Shown here piece after piece: positions 1-7,042 of a DNA stretch of 7,066 nt. The position numbers were made by a program, and so were the translations under genes. This stretch comes from Balneolaceae bacterium (GTDB taxonomy: Bacteria > Bacteroidota > Rhodothermia > Balneolales > Balneolaceae): NCBI GenBank assembly GCA_007123785.1, contig SLGL01000476.1, forward strand, positions 1 to 7,066, read 5' to 3'. The notes under the pieces were generated by a model, which was not told the DNA's origin, did not search any database, and saw nothing but the letters and a program-made list of their open reading frames with translations. How positions within the stretch are numbered: position 1 is the stretch's first letter; the number at the start of each line of letters is the position of its first letter.

Positions 1-32
1 ATAATCAGGAAAATAGATAACAGATATTTCAT
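1..32 (-). CDS. 5' end of a probable exported protein, cut by the window edge
   Basis: On the minus strand an ATG at 32-30 opens a frame that stays open to the edge and reads MKYLLSIFLI plus a partial codon. A lysine followed by a run of hydrophobic residues is what the start of a Sec signal peptide or lipoprotein signal looks like. It lies 146 bp downstream of the membrane-protein gene on the same strand, so it could be the next gene of the locus, where secreted enzymes or binding proteins are common. No Shine-Dalgarno sequence is visible, as for the other genes here. Only 32 bases can be seen, so both the gene call and the start are tentative, and no function can be given. Confidence 0.42.
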   Translation of the reverse strand, partial: MKYLLSIFLI

Positions 33-178
33 GTGAATCAGGTGTTATTTTGATTTTTCTTAGATGTCGAAAGTTGTTTACAATTTTTACTCTACTTTTT
101 GGTCCAGATCATTAAATCCATATCCTTATTATTGTTTTTATCATAGACCAAGAAACTTATAAAGGCTCAGTCAGTTTG

Positions 179-1483
179 TCATTCTGCATTAAAATTAAAT
201 CGATATTGTTCGCCAGGGAGTCCGTCGTGTATATTTATTGCTATTCCAGACAAAATCAGTACTAACAGAATGATGCTGTAAAAAAACCACACAAACCTTT
301 TCATGAAATCACTGTCATAAAAAAAGCCTGAAAATGGAGAATCTATTTTAAAGGAAAACCATAAACCAGCCACCGCAATCATGTTTAGAAAAACAAGGTC
401 TTCGGATGTAAAATAATACTCGTAGAGCTTTCCGGATCTAACAATTTCAAGCAGTTTATACCATCCCCATGTTGTAAATAACACTATTAAAAGCTGATGG
501 GTAATATTTTCACCGGTCTTAAATTTTTTGAACTGAATCAGTATTATGCTCAATGCCACAATACAAATTCCAATAATGAGTACCCATTGTATGAAATGGA
601 ACTGTTGAAAATTTGCAATCATCAGTTGTTCAGCAAGTGTTTCAAACCGTTCCCTGGTAAATGATTTGACGATTACGACCACGGGAATGATTACAAATAA
701 TAACAGCATGCTCCAGTTTTTTGATGAGGGCGACAGTAACCGCATTTCATCCCATTGCTGGCTGAATATCCCATAGGCCATACCCAATCCACCAAAAAAT
801 CCGATTGAGTACTCCATCACATTCCACCAGTTAAATGAAACTCCGGAAGCGATTCCGATTACTTGCAAAAAATTACCGAATGCAAATCCAAAGCCAGCCC
901 CCAGCATAGTTATTAAAGCCACATGCCAGGCGTTTTGAAAAGAATTTCTTTTCAAATACCACCCTAATGCAGCAGATGCTCCCAGGCAAGCGGCCCATAG
1001 TTCGGATCGCGGTGGTGTCATAAACCAATGCAATTGGTATATTAAAAATCCCCAGAATATCCAGGCTCCTGCTACCATTTGGGTAATCAGAGCAGCCCAG
1101 TTTATCCGTTTTTTTTGTGTGGATTCCAGCATTAACCCCGTAAGCCCGCCGCCAAGAAATCCAAATAAACCCCCGATTAAAAATAAACTCAGAAATCCAT
1201 AAGAGGCATTTAAAAAATCCGGGCTTTTACCAAACCCGATCACCCGTCCGTAACTGATCATTCCGGTAACTCCCCAGGCAATAGCCCCTATTGCCATAAT
1301 TACTGGCCAATTTTGAACCCAATCTTTTCTGCCTGATACTAATACCAGTGCAAGCACTCCTATAGATCCGGCCCAAGCAGCTCCTTGTATATGACCAAAA
1401 CTTCCGCGGATAGACCAGGCTGTAGCCAAGGCAAGCATTACAATAAGTATAGCCAGCTTTTTATCAGAAAATTTAACTTGCAT
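179..1483 (-). CDS. Polytopic inner-membrane protein of unknown function, ~13 membrane segments
   Basis: The 434-residue protein is almost entirely hydrophobic. I do not recognise a named family. Likely membrane spans are near residues 9-25, 33-51, 58-77, 93-118, 129-149, 162-177, 185-208, 219-240, 257-273, 297-317, 329-347, 362-379 and 397-417. There is no cleavable signal peptide, because the first span runs into a charged, conserved-looking stretch (AWSIRGSFGH, 22-31). Residues ~11-115 and ~130-240 look like two related four-span units: each has an AW...G pattern, a QN-W/AW pair before the third span, a VIG motif (81-83 and 208-210), FLN/FN, and a glycine-rich fourth span (GGLFGFLGGG and GGLGMAYG). 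Tryptophan is abundant. The start is ATG at 1483, with no Shine-Dalgarno sequence. The gene follows susD on the same strand after 312 bp. Transport or membrane-enzyme work on the product imported by SusCD is possible by context only. My impression that similar uncharacterised proteins occur in Planctomycetes and Bacteroidota is from memory and unchecked. Confidence 0.88.
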   Translation of the reverse strand: MQVKFSDKKLAILIVMLALATAWSIRGSFGHIQGAAWAGSIGVLALVLVSGRKDWVQNWPVIMAIGAIAWGVTGMISYGRVIGFGKSPDFLNASYGFLSLFLIGGLFGFLGGGLTGLMLESTQKKRINWAALITQMVAGAWIFWGFLIYQLHWFMTPPRSELWAACLGASAALGWYLKRNSFQNAWHVALITMLGAGFGFAFGNFLQVIGIASGVSFNWWNVMEYSIGFFGGLGMAYGIFSQQWDEMRLLSPSSKNWSMLLLFVIIPVVVIVKSFTRERFETLAEQLMIANFQQFHFIQWVLIIGICIVALSIILIQFKKFKTGENITHQLLIVLFTTWGWYKLLEIVRSGKLYEYYFTSEDLVFLNMIAVAGLWFSFKIDSPFSGFFYDSDFMKRFVWFFYSIILLVLILSGIAINIHDGLPGEQYRFNFNAE

Positions 1484-1541
1484 GCTTGTTATTATATCAT
1501 CCTGAAGATGGACTCATCATTAATCAGAATTTCAATACTAT

Positions 1542-1707
1542 TGTCATGTCAATGCTATATGAAAAGACACCAGTATTGTGTCAACGATAGAATGTCGGGT
1601 AAACCCGCAATATTACTTTTCCTTATCACTCGGTTAATATGAGTATTAAAAGGTTTTTCGATGAAAACATTGCGGGTATCTTTAGTACGACGACCATTGA
1701 CATGACA
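1542..1707. repeat. 166-bp nested imperfect inverted repeat in the susD-membrane gene gap
   Basis: The outer arms are an exact 13-bp inverted repeat: TGTCATGTCAATG at 1542-1554 and CATTGACATGACA at 1695-1707. Nested inside is an exact 9-bp pair: ACCCGCAAT at 1603-1611 and ATTGCGGGT at 1669-1677. Looser similarity continues outside the 13-mers (CAAT-type ends near 1533 and 1717). The inner left arm also overlaps a small local hairpin, CGGGT/ACCCG, at 1596-1607. The spacing between outer and inner arms differs on the two sides (48 bp against 17 bp), so this is not a simple perfect palindrome. It could be a folded mRNA element, a decayed miniature transposon-like element, or the trace of an inverted duplication. 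No clear target-site duplication flanks it. Confidence 0.55.
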
Positions 1708-1735
1708 CTTGTAATTGTCGATGCAATTTAGGATG

Positions 1736-1772
1736 AGCAGCCATTCTTCCCGGGAAGAAAAAATGGCTTGCT
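1736..1772 (-). other. Strong stem-loop 24 bp after susD (3' end stabiliser or weak terminator)
   Basis: The core is a perfect 16-bp palindrome, TTCTTCCCGGGAAGAA, at 1744-1759. The stem continues outward through CCA/TGG, then AG/CT and AGC/GCT, with a four-A bulge (1760-1763) and a one-base bulge (1769), giving about 16 base pairs. In the direction of susD transcription no U-tract follows the stem. The T-rich stretch (1774-1787) lies on its other side and would only act as a tail for plus-strand transcripts, of which there is no sign. I therefore favour a 3' structure that protects the susCD message or attenuates transcription into the next gene. A dyad-binding protein site is the alternative. 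Confidence 0.5.
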
Positions 1773-1795
1773 GATTTTTGTGTTTTCTTATTTGA

Positions 1796-3484
1796 TTACC
1801 AGGGATTCCCTGTCTCCTGGACAAGCCATGGTTTGTGCCACTGACTATTGCTGCCATGCGCATCCGAATACGGTGATGAAGGCTCAAGTCTCTGAAGAGC
1901 ACTCTGAATATTCGTGTCATTAAAATTCAGTTCATTATTTCCATATCTGAACCTTAGCGGAATGGCTGGTTCAAGGGCAGAAGGCCCGGATGTTATGGCG
2001 GGAAGTCCCGTGCGGCGGTAATCGAACCAGGCTTCGGTTGCAACTGTAAAGGAAGCAATATATTTTTGTTCTATTATCTGTTCTAATGTATTGTTGTAAG
2101 CCACGCCGGCGTTCTGGATATAATCATCATAATGATCACCAACCCCCCACATATTCAGGGCTTGCTGAACTCCATTATTGTAATGACTTTCAGCGTCACC
2201 AACACTCCACCCTCGCCATGCGGCTTCGGCAAGAATGAAACTCACTTCAGCAGCTGTTATAATCCGGGATTCCAAAAACTCTCCATCCGTTTCCCGAAAT
2301 TTATCTGCTAACTGAGAGACGTGTTGATTTTGAAGCTGCTGTCCGGGAGTCGGGTTGCCGTTATGGCCCGTCGGATCAAACAGGTTTGGCGGTACGCCAA
2401 CGTATTCACGGGTATCAAATGGTTCATCGACCAGATCCGGATTAAAGTGACGGGTATAAACATTACCTGCATCAATCAGCTCCATAAATTCAGCTACCGA
2501 ATAGGAAACAACATTAGTAAGCTCCCCGTTTTCACGGATAAACGGATCTACCGGTTCAGATAACGAGGTATCCTCGACCCAACGAACGTGCACAGGTCGC
2601 ACCCATACCTCCTTTCGGGGGTCATTATATTCATAGAGTTTATCCAGCAGCGTATTGCAGATTCTTATTCGTCTGAACCCTGAGGGGTCTGATTCAACTG
2701 CTGCTCTTGGCCAGAAGTCGGCTTCATTATAGGGAACACTGACATCTTCATCCGAGCTGGTAAAATAGATACCGGAACTATAGACCTGTTCAATATTAGA
2801 TCTGGCCAGATCTGGCATTTTTTCAGAAAGTCTCATGGAAAATCTGAGTATCAGAGAATTGGCAAACTTGTGCCATTCACCAACATCACCACCAAAATAG
2901 ACGTCGTTATTTCCCAGACTCCCATTTGTGTTACCCGTGGCAAAAATAGAAGCAGCCTCTTTTAAATCCTCCAGAATTCCCTGGTAAATAACTTCCTGGG
3001 TGTCATATGCTGGTTTCAAAACCGCATCTGAATCACTTGCTTTGAGAGCTTCCGTATAAGGCGCGTCTCCCCAAAGGTCCGTTATTTTCCCAAAAATAAG
3101 ACTCTTCATCGTAAGCGATATACCTTCCAGAAAGCGCTGATCGTTTTCTACAGCACGTTGATGAACAAACTTATTGTTTCTAAGCATACTGTAATAGTTA
3201 TTCCAGTCATTATTGTCCCATACATAATCATTAAAGCCGCCTTTCCATGCACCTTCCTGAAGATGTTGCATGGTTCCGGCTACTGTACGGTACCCCAATT
3301 CTGTATATTCCCGAGCCAAATCAACCATTACTTTTGGCATAATCTGATTTGGATTCGCTGTTTCAGGGCTAACCCCGTTAGGATTGATATTGGCATCCGT
3401 CAGGGCTTCGTCGCAACTACTCATCATAAACAAACAGATGAGTATAAGGCTACTTGTTATTGCTTTTTTAAAACTTTTCATCAT
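1796..3484 (-). CDS. susD-like: SusD/RagB-like surface lipoprotein (SusD-like_2 type)
   Basis: This is a ligand-binding lipoprotein that caps the SusC pore at the cell surface. It has 562 residues, a normal family length. A lipoprotein signal ends in MMSSC, giving lipid-modified Cys24; the acidic DE directly after it fits the Bacteroidota surface-export signal. Family marks in order are NINPNG (32-37), FGKITDLWGDAPYTEAL (131-147), NSLILRFSMRLS (209-220), the TPR-like helix around SFILAEAAWRGW (415-426), HYNNGVQQAL (434-443), EQKYIASFTVATEAWFDYRRTGLP (472-495) and IPLRFRYGNNE (508-518), and a C-terminus ending in KPWLVQETGNPW. The ATG at 3484 is followed at once by a second ATG, so the start could be one codon later. 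The gene begins 8 bp after the susC stop, so cotranscription and probably translational coupling are expected. The 3' end looks intact. The ligand cannot be predicted from sequence. Confidence 0.96.
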   Translation of the reverse strand: MMKSFKKAITSSLILICLFMMSSCDEALTDANINPNGVSPETANPNQIMPKVMVDLAREYTELGYRTVAGTMQHLQEGAWKGGFNDYVWDNNDWNNYYSMLRNNKFVHQRAVENDQRFLEGISLTMKSLIFGKITDLWGDAPYTEALKASDSDAVLKPAYDTQEVIYQGILEDLKEAASIFATGNTNGSLGNNDVYFGGDVGEWHKFANSLILRFSMRLSEKMPDLARSNIEQVYSSGIYFTSSDEDVSVPYNEADFWPRAAVESDPSGFRRIRICNTLLDKLYEYNDPRKEVWVRPVHVRWVEDTSLSEPVDPFIRENGELTNVVSYSVAEFMELIDAGNVYTRHFNPDLVDEPFDTREYVGVPPNLFDPTGHNGNPTPGQQLQNQHVSQLADKFRETDGEFLESRIITAAEVSFILAEAAWRGWSVGDAESHYNNGVQQALNMWGVGDHYDDYIQNAGVAYNNTLEQIIEQKYIASFTVATEAWFDYRRTGLPAITSGPSALEPAIPLRFRYGNNELNFNDTNIQSALQRLEPSSPYSDAHGSNSQWHKPWLVQETGNPW

Positions 3485-3492
3485 GAAATTGC

Positions 3493-6400
3493 TTAGAAAT
3501 TCAAATTGAGATTAAATCCAATGGATGTTGTAAGTGGAATGATATTTTGACGTTCTATTCCCCATCTGAAATTCATGCCTGTATCTCCCTGATTACTTCC
3601 CCGGGCTGAATAGGCGCGTTCAGGATCCAGGCCAATACCGGCCTTTGTCCAGAGAACCAGATTTCTTGCAAACACTGAAACGTTCATATTCCGAATACCT
3701 AAAAAATCAGGAATATCGTATCCTACAGATAACTCTCTGAGCTTAACAAAATCAGCGTCAAATGTTATCTGTTGATTAAATCTCCAGGCGAACATATTTG
3801 AAGCGGGACGAACGATCGTTCCTTCTCCGCCCAAATGTTCAATATATTCTCCGGTTTCAGGATCCACTCTTACACCTGGAATAAATACTCCGGAATGATC
3901 TTCAGCACCGCCTTCTGAAACAAAGAACCCTCCCATTTCCTGCGTATATCCGCCAACACGCGGAAAATGTCCATTTTGCGGGATGATATATTTATCCGGA
4001 TTCGACTTCAGGTACTCGGCCAATTCCTGTTCTGACATGAGCCCACCCGGTATCATATTTTCCATTTGCCGGGCATCTTTCCAGTTAGAACCCCCATAGC
4101 GATATGTTTGAGACATAAACTGTCCGCCAATTCTCCAGTCAAAATTGGCATTCATCGTCCATCGCTTGTATCGAACCGTAGTTTGGCCACCAACAAGAGC
4201 TTTTGGATTAAAATTGCCTACCTTGATCCAGTCATCCGGATCATCAAGCCGTATCCACTGACCGCTGTCACTAATGATCGGCCAACCATTATACTCTGAG
4301 TTCGGGTCTTCCACACGTGCATATCCCCGGCTGTAAAGATTGCCGATACGTTCGCCTACATGGGTAAATGCTCCTCCGCCATTTTCACCCCAGAATTCAA
4401 TTCTGTCAAAATCATCACTCAATTCTATCAGGCGGGTTTCATTACGAGTTATATTAAATCGCAGATCCCAACTCCAGTTTGTAGTTTGAATCGGTGTTCC
4501 GCCCACGAGAAACTCCCAACCTTTACTTTCCAATTTACCAGCATTAATGAGCCGGCTGGAGGCTCCTGATGAAGCAGGTGTGCCTAAACGCAAAATCTGG
4601 TTTTCATTTTCTACCTGATAATATGTAGCCTCTAACCGGACACGGTTTTGGAATAAATTCAGATCAACCCCCCCTTCAATAGATGTTGCAATTTCCGGTT
4701 TAAGTTGAGGGTTCAGCATTGTTCCGGGTACCGATGCAGTGGGAATTCCCATGCCCGGTATGCTTCCAACCGAAAGTGTCTGCTGAATTTGATAGGGGTT
4801 TGTATCATTTCCAACCTGAGCCCAACCCAGTCTGAACTTGAGCATATCGATGGACGAATGAATAGGAATGGTTTCATTAGCCAGCCAACTCATAGATACC
4901 GAAGGATAGAAATAAGATCGATTGTCCACCGGTAGAGTACTTGACCAATCATTGCGCCCTGTTACATCCAGATACAGCTGATATCTGAATCCTATGGATG
5001 CTGTTGCGTAAAGACTGTAAATTCTTTTCAGACTTGAAAAATTTTGTGCCTCCAGGGAATTAATGGGAATATTGGAAACAGTGTAGAGTCCCGGGACACT
5101 TAATCCATCATTCCTGCTTCCACTTCTTACTCCATTATAGATATTACGGAATGAATTTTCCATATAGTTACCGCCTCCGGAAACACTCAAATCAAAATTC
5201 TCCGTCTGATTTTGATAGGTAATCAGAAAATCGGTGTTGATCTCATCATTGGCCAGTTCCTGCAGAAAGTAACCGCCTCTCGCCATTCTTGAATAGCTCC
5301 AGGGTATTTTGGTTTCTCTGTTTTCACTGTTAGTATTGAGCGATACCCGCGCGAACATGCTCAGAGTGGGTAAAACATCCCAATCTGCGCGAACGTTACC
5401 GAATACCCGATTTCTAAGGAAACTGTTATTAATTTCGTATGCAATAAACCACGGATTGTCATGAGATGAGGAGTGGGAACGCTGCTGAATTCCTTCCTGG
5501 CCGGGTTCCCAGTAGTTTCGGAGTTCGTAAATATCCACATGAGGTGCAAAATATACCGCCTCAAGAGGGTTAGCACGCCTCTCCTGAGTGGAGGGGCGGT
5601 CATTAGAGTGTGACCGTGAATAGTTGAGATCCATGGAAACGCGCAGATTATCCAAAATATCACGGGTTAGTGATGTAGACACCGCATTTCGGTAGAGATC
5701 CGAGTTTGGTATCATACCACTATGTGTCATATGGTTCGCCGACAATTTATACAATGTATTTTCGGTTGAACCGGTAATTGTGATATTGTTGTTTGATGTT
5801 ACTCCAGTATTGAGAAAGTTCTTCATATTATCCGGATAAGACCGAAGTTCTGTTGGAACAGGATTACCATTATCATCAACCGGGCTCATAAACTGAACGG
5901 CTGTATTGCCCACATCCAGCTCCGGACCCGCCCAATAGGAAGAGTTTTCATCCAAAAAAGCGTTTCTGTTACCACTGGCAAACCTGTAGTGATAGTCTGG
6001 ATAGTCCACCGGAGTTTCAAATACATTACTGGTATTGAAATTGATTCGAACCGGGTCTCCTCTTTGAGCTTTTTTGGTTGTAATTAATACTACGCCATTC
6101 GCCGCACGGGAGCCATACAAGGCCGCAGCACTTGGACCTTTCAGAATTGTCATATCCTCGACATCGTTTGGGTTCAGATCACTAATGGCATTTCCATAGT
6201 CTACCTCATTACCCTGGCCAAACTCTACGGTATTATTCAGCCCGCTCTCAACCGGTACGCCATCGATAACAAATAGCGGTTGGTTATCGGATGTAAGAGA
6301 AGTCATTCCGCGAATAATCACACTAACGGAAGACCCCACACCACTGGTTTGATTCATATGAACGCCGGCTACACGGCCACCAAGGCCACTAATAATATTT

Positions 6401-6816
6401 TCCTGTGATACCGTAGCCAGATCGTCTCCGGTAACCTGGCCCACCGAATAACCAAGCGACCTCCTTTCTCTTGAGATTCCAAGAGCAGTTACCACGAGTT
6501 CGTCCATCAATTCGGCAGAAACTTCAAGACTTACATCAATCGAAGAACGGCCTTCAACGGCAATTCTTTGTGATTGATAGCCGATGTAACTAACAACCAT
6601 TATCGCATTTTCATTGATATCGCTGAGCGTGTATTCGCCATCAATGTTGGTCGATGTTCCAATTGAAGTACCCTCAATCATCACATTAACCCCTACCAGA
6701 AGCTCTCCGGTAGATGCATCGGTCACCTGACCGCTCACCTCATGAGTCTGAGACCAACCTGTAGACACAAACGCCAACAAAAAGGCCATAATTATTACTG
6801 TACATTTTCCTGACAT
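3493..6816 (-). CDS. susC-like: SusC/RagA-family TonB-dependent outer-membrane transporter
   Basis: This is the outer-membrane import channel that works with the adjacent SusD and is powered by TonB-ExbBD. I place the start at the ATG at 6816 (1107 aa). The frame can be opened four codons earlier by a TTG, but the ATG leads straight into a signal peptide ending near GWSQ (20-23). Residues ~27-100 form the carboxypeptidase-D-regulatory-like N-terminal domain (VSGQVTD, GTSTNIDGEYTL, SYIGYQSQ). A TonB-box-like MDELVVTALG is at 104-113. The plug domain runs from ~118 to 248 (RVAGVHMNQTSG, VIIRGMTSL, PLFVIDGVP) and ends in the SusC/RagA signature GPSAAALYGSRAANGVVLIT (227-246). The rest is a large beta-barrel ending in NLNLNF with the terminal aromatic typical of outer-membrane barrels. 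Length and domains look complete. It is the first gene of the operon and sits behind an operator-bearing promoter. There is no anti-sigma-interacting STN domain, so regulation through FecR/sigma is not suggested. Confidence 0.97.
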   Translation of the reverse strand: MSGKCTVIIMAFLLAFVSTGWSQTHEVSGQVTDASTGELLVGVNVMIEGTSIGTSTNIDGEYTLSDINENAIMVVSYIGYQSQRIAVEGRSSIDVSLEVSAELMDELVVTALGISRERRSLGYSVGQVTGDDLATVSQENIISGLGGRVAGVHMNQTSGVGSSVSVIIRGMTSLTSDNQPLFVIDGVPVESGLNNTVEFGQGNEVDYGNAISDLNPNDVEDMTILKGPSAAALYGSRAANGVVLITTKKAQRGDPVRINFNTSNVFETPVDYPDYHYRFASGNRNAFLDENSSYWAGPELDVGNTAVQFMSPVDDNGNPVPTELRSYPDNMKNFLNTGVTSNNNITITGSTENTLYKLSANHMTHSGMIPNSDLYRNAVSTSLTRDILDNLRVSMDLNYSRSHSNDRPSTQERRANPLEAVYFAPHVDIYELRNYWEPGQEGIQQRSHSSSHDNPWFIAYEINNSFLRNRVFGNVRADWDVLPTLSMFARVSLNTNSENRETKIPWSYSRMARGGYFLQELANDEINTDFLITYQNQTENFDLSVSGGGNYMENSFRNIYNGVRSGSRNDGLSVPGLYTVSNIPINSLEAQNFSSLKRIYSLYATASIGFRYQLYLDVTGRNDWSSTLPVDNRSYFYPSVSMSWLANETIPIHSSIDMLKFRLGWAQVGNDTNPYQIQQTLSVGSIPGMGIPTASVPGTMLNPQLKPEIATSIEGGVDLNLFQNRVRLEATYYQVENENQILRLGTPASSGASSRLINAGKLESKGWEFLVGGTPIQTTNWSWDLRFNITRNETRLIELSDDFDRIEFWGENGGGAFTHVGERIGNLYSRGYARVEDPNSEYNGWPIISDSGQWIRLDDPDDWIKVGNFNPKALVGGQTTVRYKRWTMNANFDWRIGGQFMSQTYRYGGSNWKDARQMENMIPGGLMSEQELAEYLKSNPDKYIIPQNGHFPRVGGYTQEMGGFFVSEGGAEDHSGVFIPGVRVDPETGEYIEHLGGEGTIVRPASNMFAWRFNQQITFDADFVKLRELSVGYDIPDFLGIRNMNVSVFARNLVLWTKAGIGLDPERAYSARGSNQGDTGMNFRWGIERQNIIPLTTSIGFNLNLNF

Positions 6817-6859
6817 ATTGAATACCAAATAGTTTTTAGATTTAAAGTTTGGCAGAAAC

Positions 6860-6894
6860 TCTTGATCTTATGTTATCCCGGTTTTAGATCAAGA
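6860..6894 (-). promoter_or_regulatory. Inverted repeat in the susC leader
   Basis: A perfect 9-bp inverted repeat, TCTTGATCT at 6860-6868 and AGATCAAGA at 6886-6894, is separated by 17 bases. It lies 43-78 bases before the susC ATG, inside the predicted transcript. As RNA it would form a moderate stem with a 17-nt loop; as DNA it could be a dimeric regulator site with half-sites two helical turns and a little more apart. It is not followed by a U-tract, so it is not a terminator. The role is not known. Confidence 0.5.
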
Positions 6895-6912
6895 TAAATT
6901 TTATGTAAACAA

Positions 6913-6928
6913 ATGTAATCGTTTACAT
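6913..6928 (-). promoter_or_regulatory. LacI/GalR-family operator at the susC transcription start
   Basis: TGTAATCGTTTACA (6914-6927) is a 14-bp dyad with a central CG and one mismatched pair. It fits the known LacI/GalR-family pattern TGWAANCGNTNWCA at every defined position, and the dyad extends one base each side (ATGT...ACAT). A further half-site, ATGTAAAC (6903-6910), is an exact inverted copy of GTTTACAT (6921-6928). With the proposed promoter, the operator covers about +4 to +17, where a bound repressor would block initiation or clearance. The site type is established for the family; which regulator and which inducer act here is unknown. Confidence 0.75.
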
Positions 6929-6936
6929 CCATAAGA

Positions 6937-6965
6937 AATGTACTTTACCTCGGTGACCTTGTCAA
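6937..6965 (-). promoter_or_regulatory. Predicted promoter of the susCD operon
   Basis: On the minus strand TTGACA (6965-6960), a perfect -35 hexamer, is followed after 17 bases by TACATT (6942-6937), four of six matches to TATAAT. The latter also reads TACATTTC, one mismatch from the Bacteroidota -7 consensus TAnnTTTG, so either sigma-factor model puts the start near 6930. This leaves a leader of about 114 nt before the susC ATG and places the LacI-type operator directly downstream. Confidence 0.6.
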
Positions 6966-6987
6966 GCTTTTTAAACATTCTCGTGAT

Positions 6988-7020
6988 TTGAGACCAGATT
7001 ATGAAATTTTAATATCTTTA
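6988..7020 (+). promoter_or_regulatory. Weak candidate promoter for a divergent gene
   Basis: On the plus strand TTGAGA (6988-6993) is followed after 16 bases by TAATAT (7010-7015), four of six matches to TATAAT. TATCTTTA (7013-7020) is one mismatch from the Bacteroidota TAnnTTTG element. Either would start transcription close to 7022-7027, just before the ATG at 7043. The region is so AT-rich that chance matches are likely. Confidence 0.25.
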
Positions 7021-7042
7021 TATAGCTCTTAATATTGCATTT

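Larger units (their letters stand above)
1484..1795. other. 312-bp gap between susD and the membrane-protein gene
   Basis: I see no convincing gene in this gap. A frame on the minus strand from 1920 to 1555 crosses it, but it begins inside the susD 3' end and its translation is rich in rare, unpatterned residues. The gap holds two structured elements, listed separately: a stem-loop just after susD and a large nested inverted repeat. The 17 bases before the membrane-protein ATG are AT-rich (TATAATAA lies 5-12 bases upstream of the ATG). No well-spaced -35/-10 or TTTG/TAnnTTTG promoter is evident, so the third gene may be read through from susCD or from a promoter I cannot see. Confidence 0.7.

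Noticed and set aside
1385..1642. 85-codon open frame on the plus strand
   Set aside because: It overlaps the 5' end of the membrane-protein gene antisense and continues into the repeat. The cysteine- and tyrosine-rich translation has no recognisable features.
1533..1724. Integron-type attC site
   Set aside because: Nested arms suggested it, but no paired RYYYAAC/GTTRRRY core sites are found at the ends and no integrase or cassette array is present.
1528..1729. AATTT on both sides of the nested inverted repeat as a target-site duplication
   Set aside because: The five bases are low complexity, the copies are not placed at the ends of the inverted repeat, and no transposase or known element end is present.
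1741..1800. Frameshift or truncation at the susD C-terminus
   Set aside because: The protein keeps all C-terminal family motifs (EAWFDYRRTG, IPLRFRYGNNE) and ends in a typical tryptophan-containing tail at normal length.
1555..1920. 121-codon open frame on the minus strand across the susD 3' end and the gap
   Set aside because: It starts out of frame inside susD, has no ribosome-binding or promoter signal, and its translation shows no domain, signal or membrane pattern. The structured repeat, not protein coding, better explains the gap.
5361..5663. 100-codon open frame on the minus strand inside susC
   Set aside because: It is a same-strand alternative frame wholly inside the susC barrel region, which is well supported in its own frame.
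6814..6828. TTG start four codons upstream of the chosen susC ATG
   Set aside because: It adds only MVFN before the ATG. The peptide from the ATG already gives a normal signal sequence, and TTG starts are uncommon.
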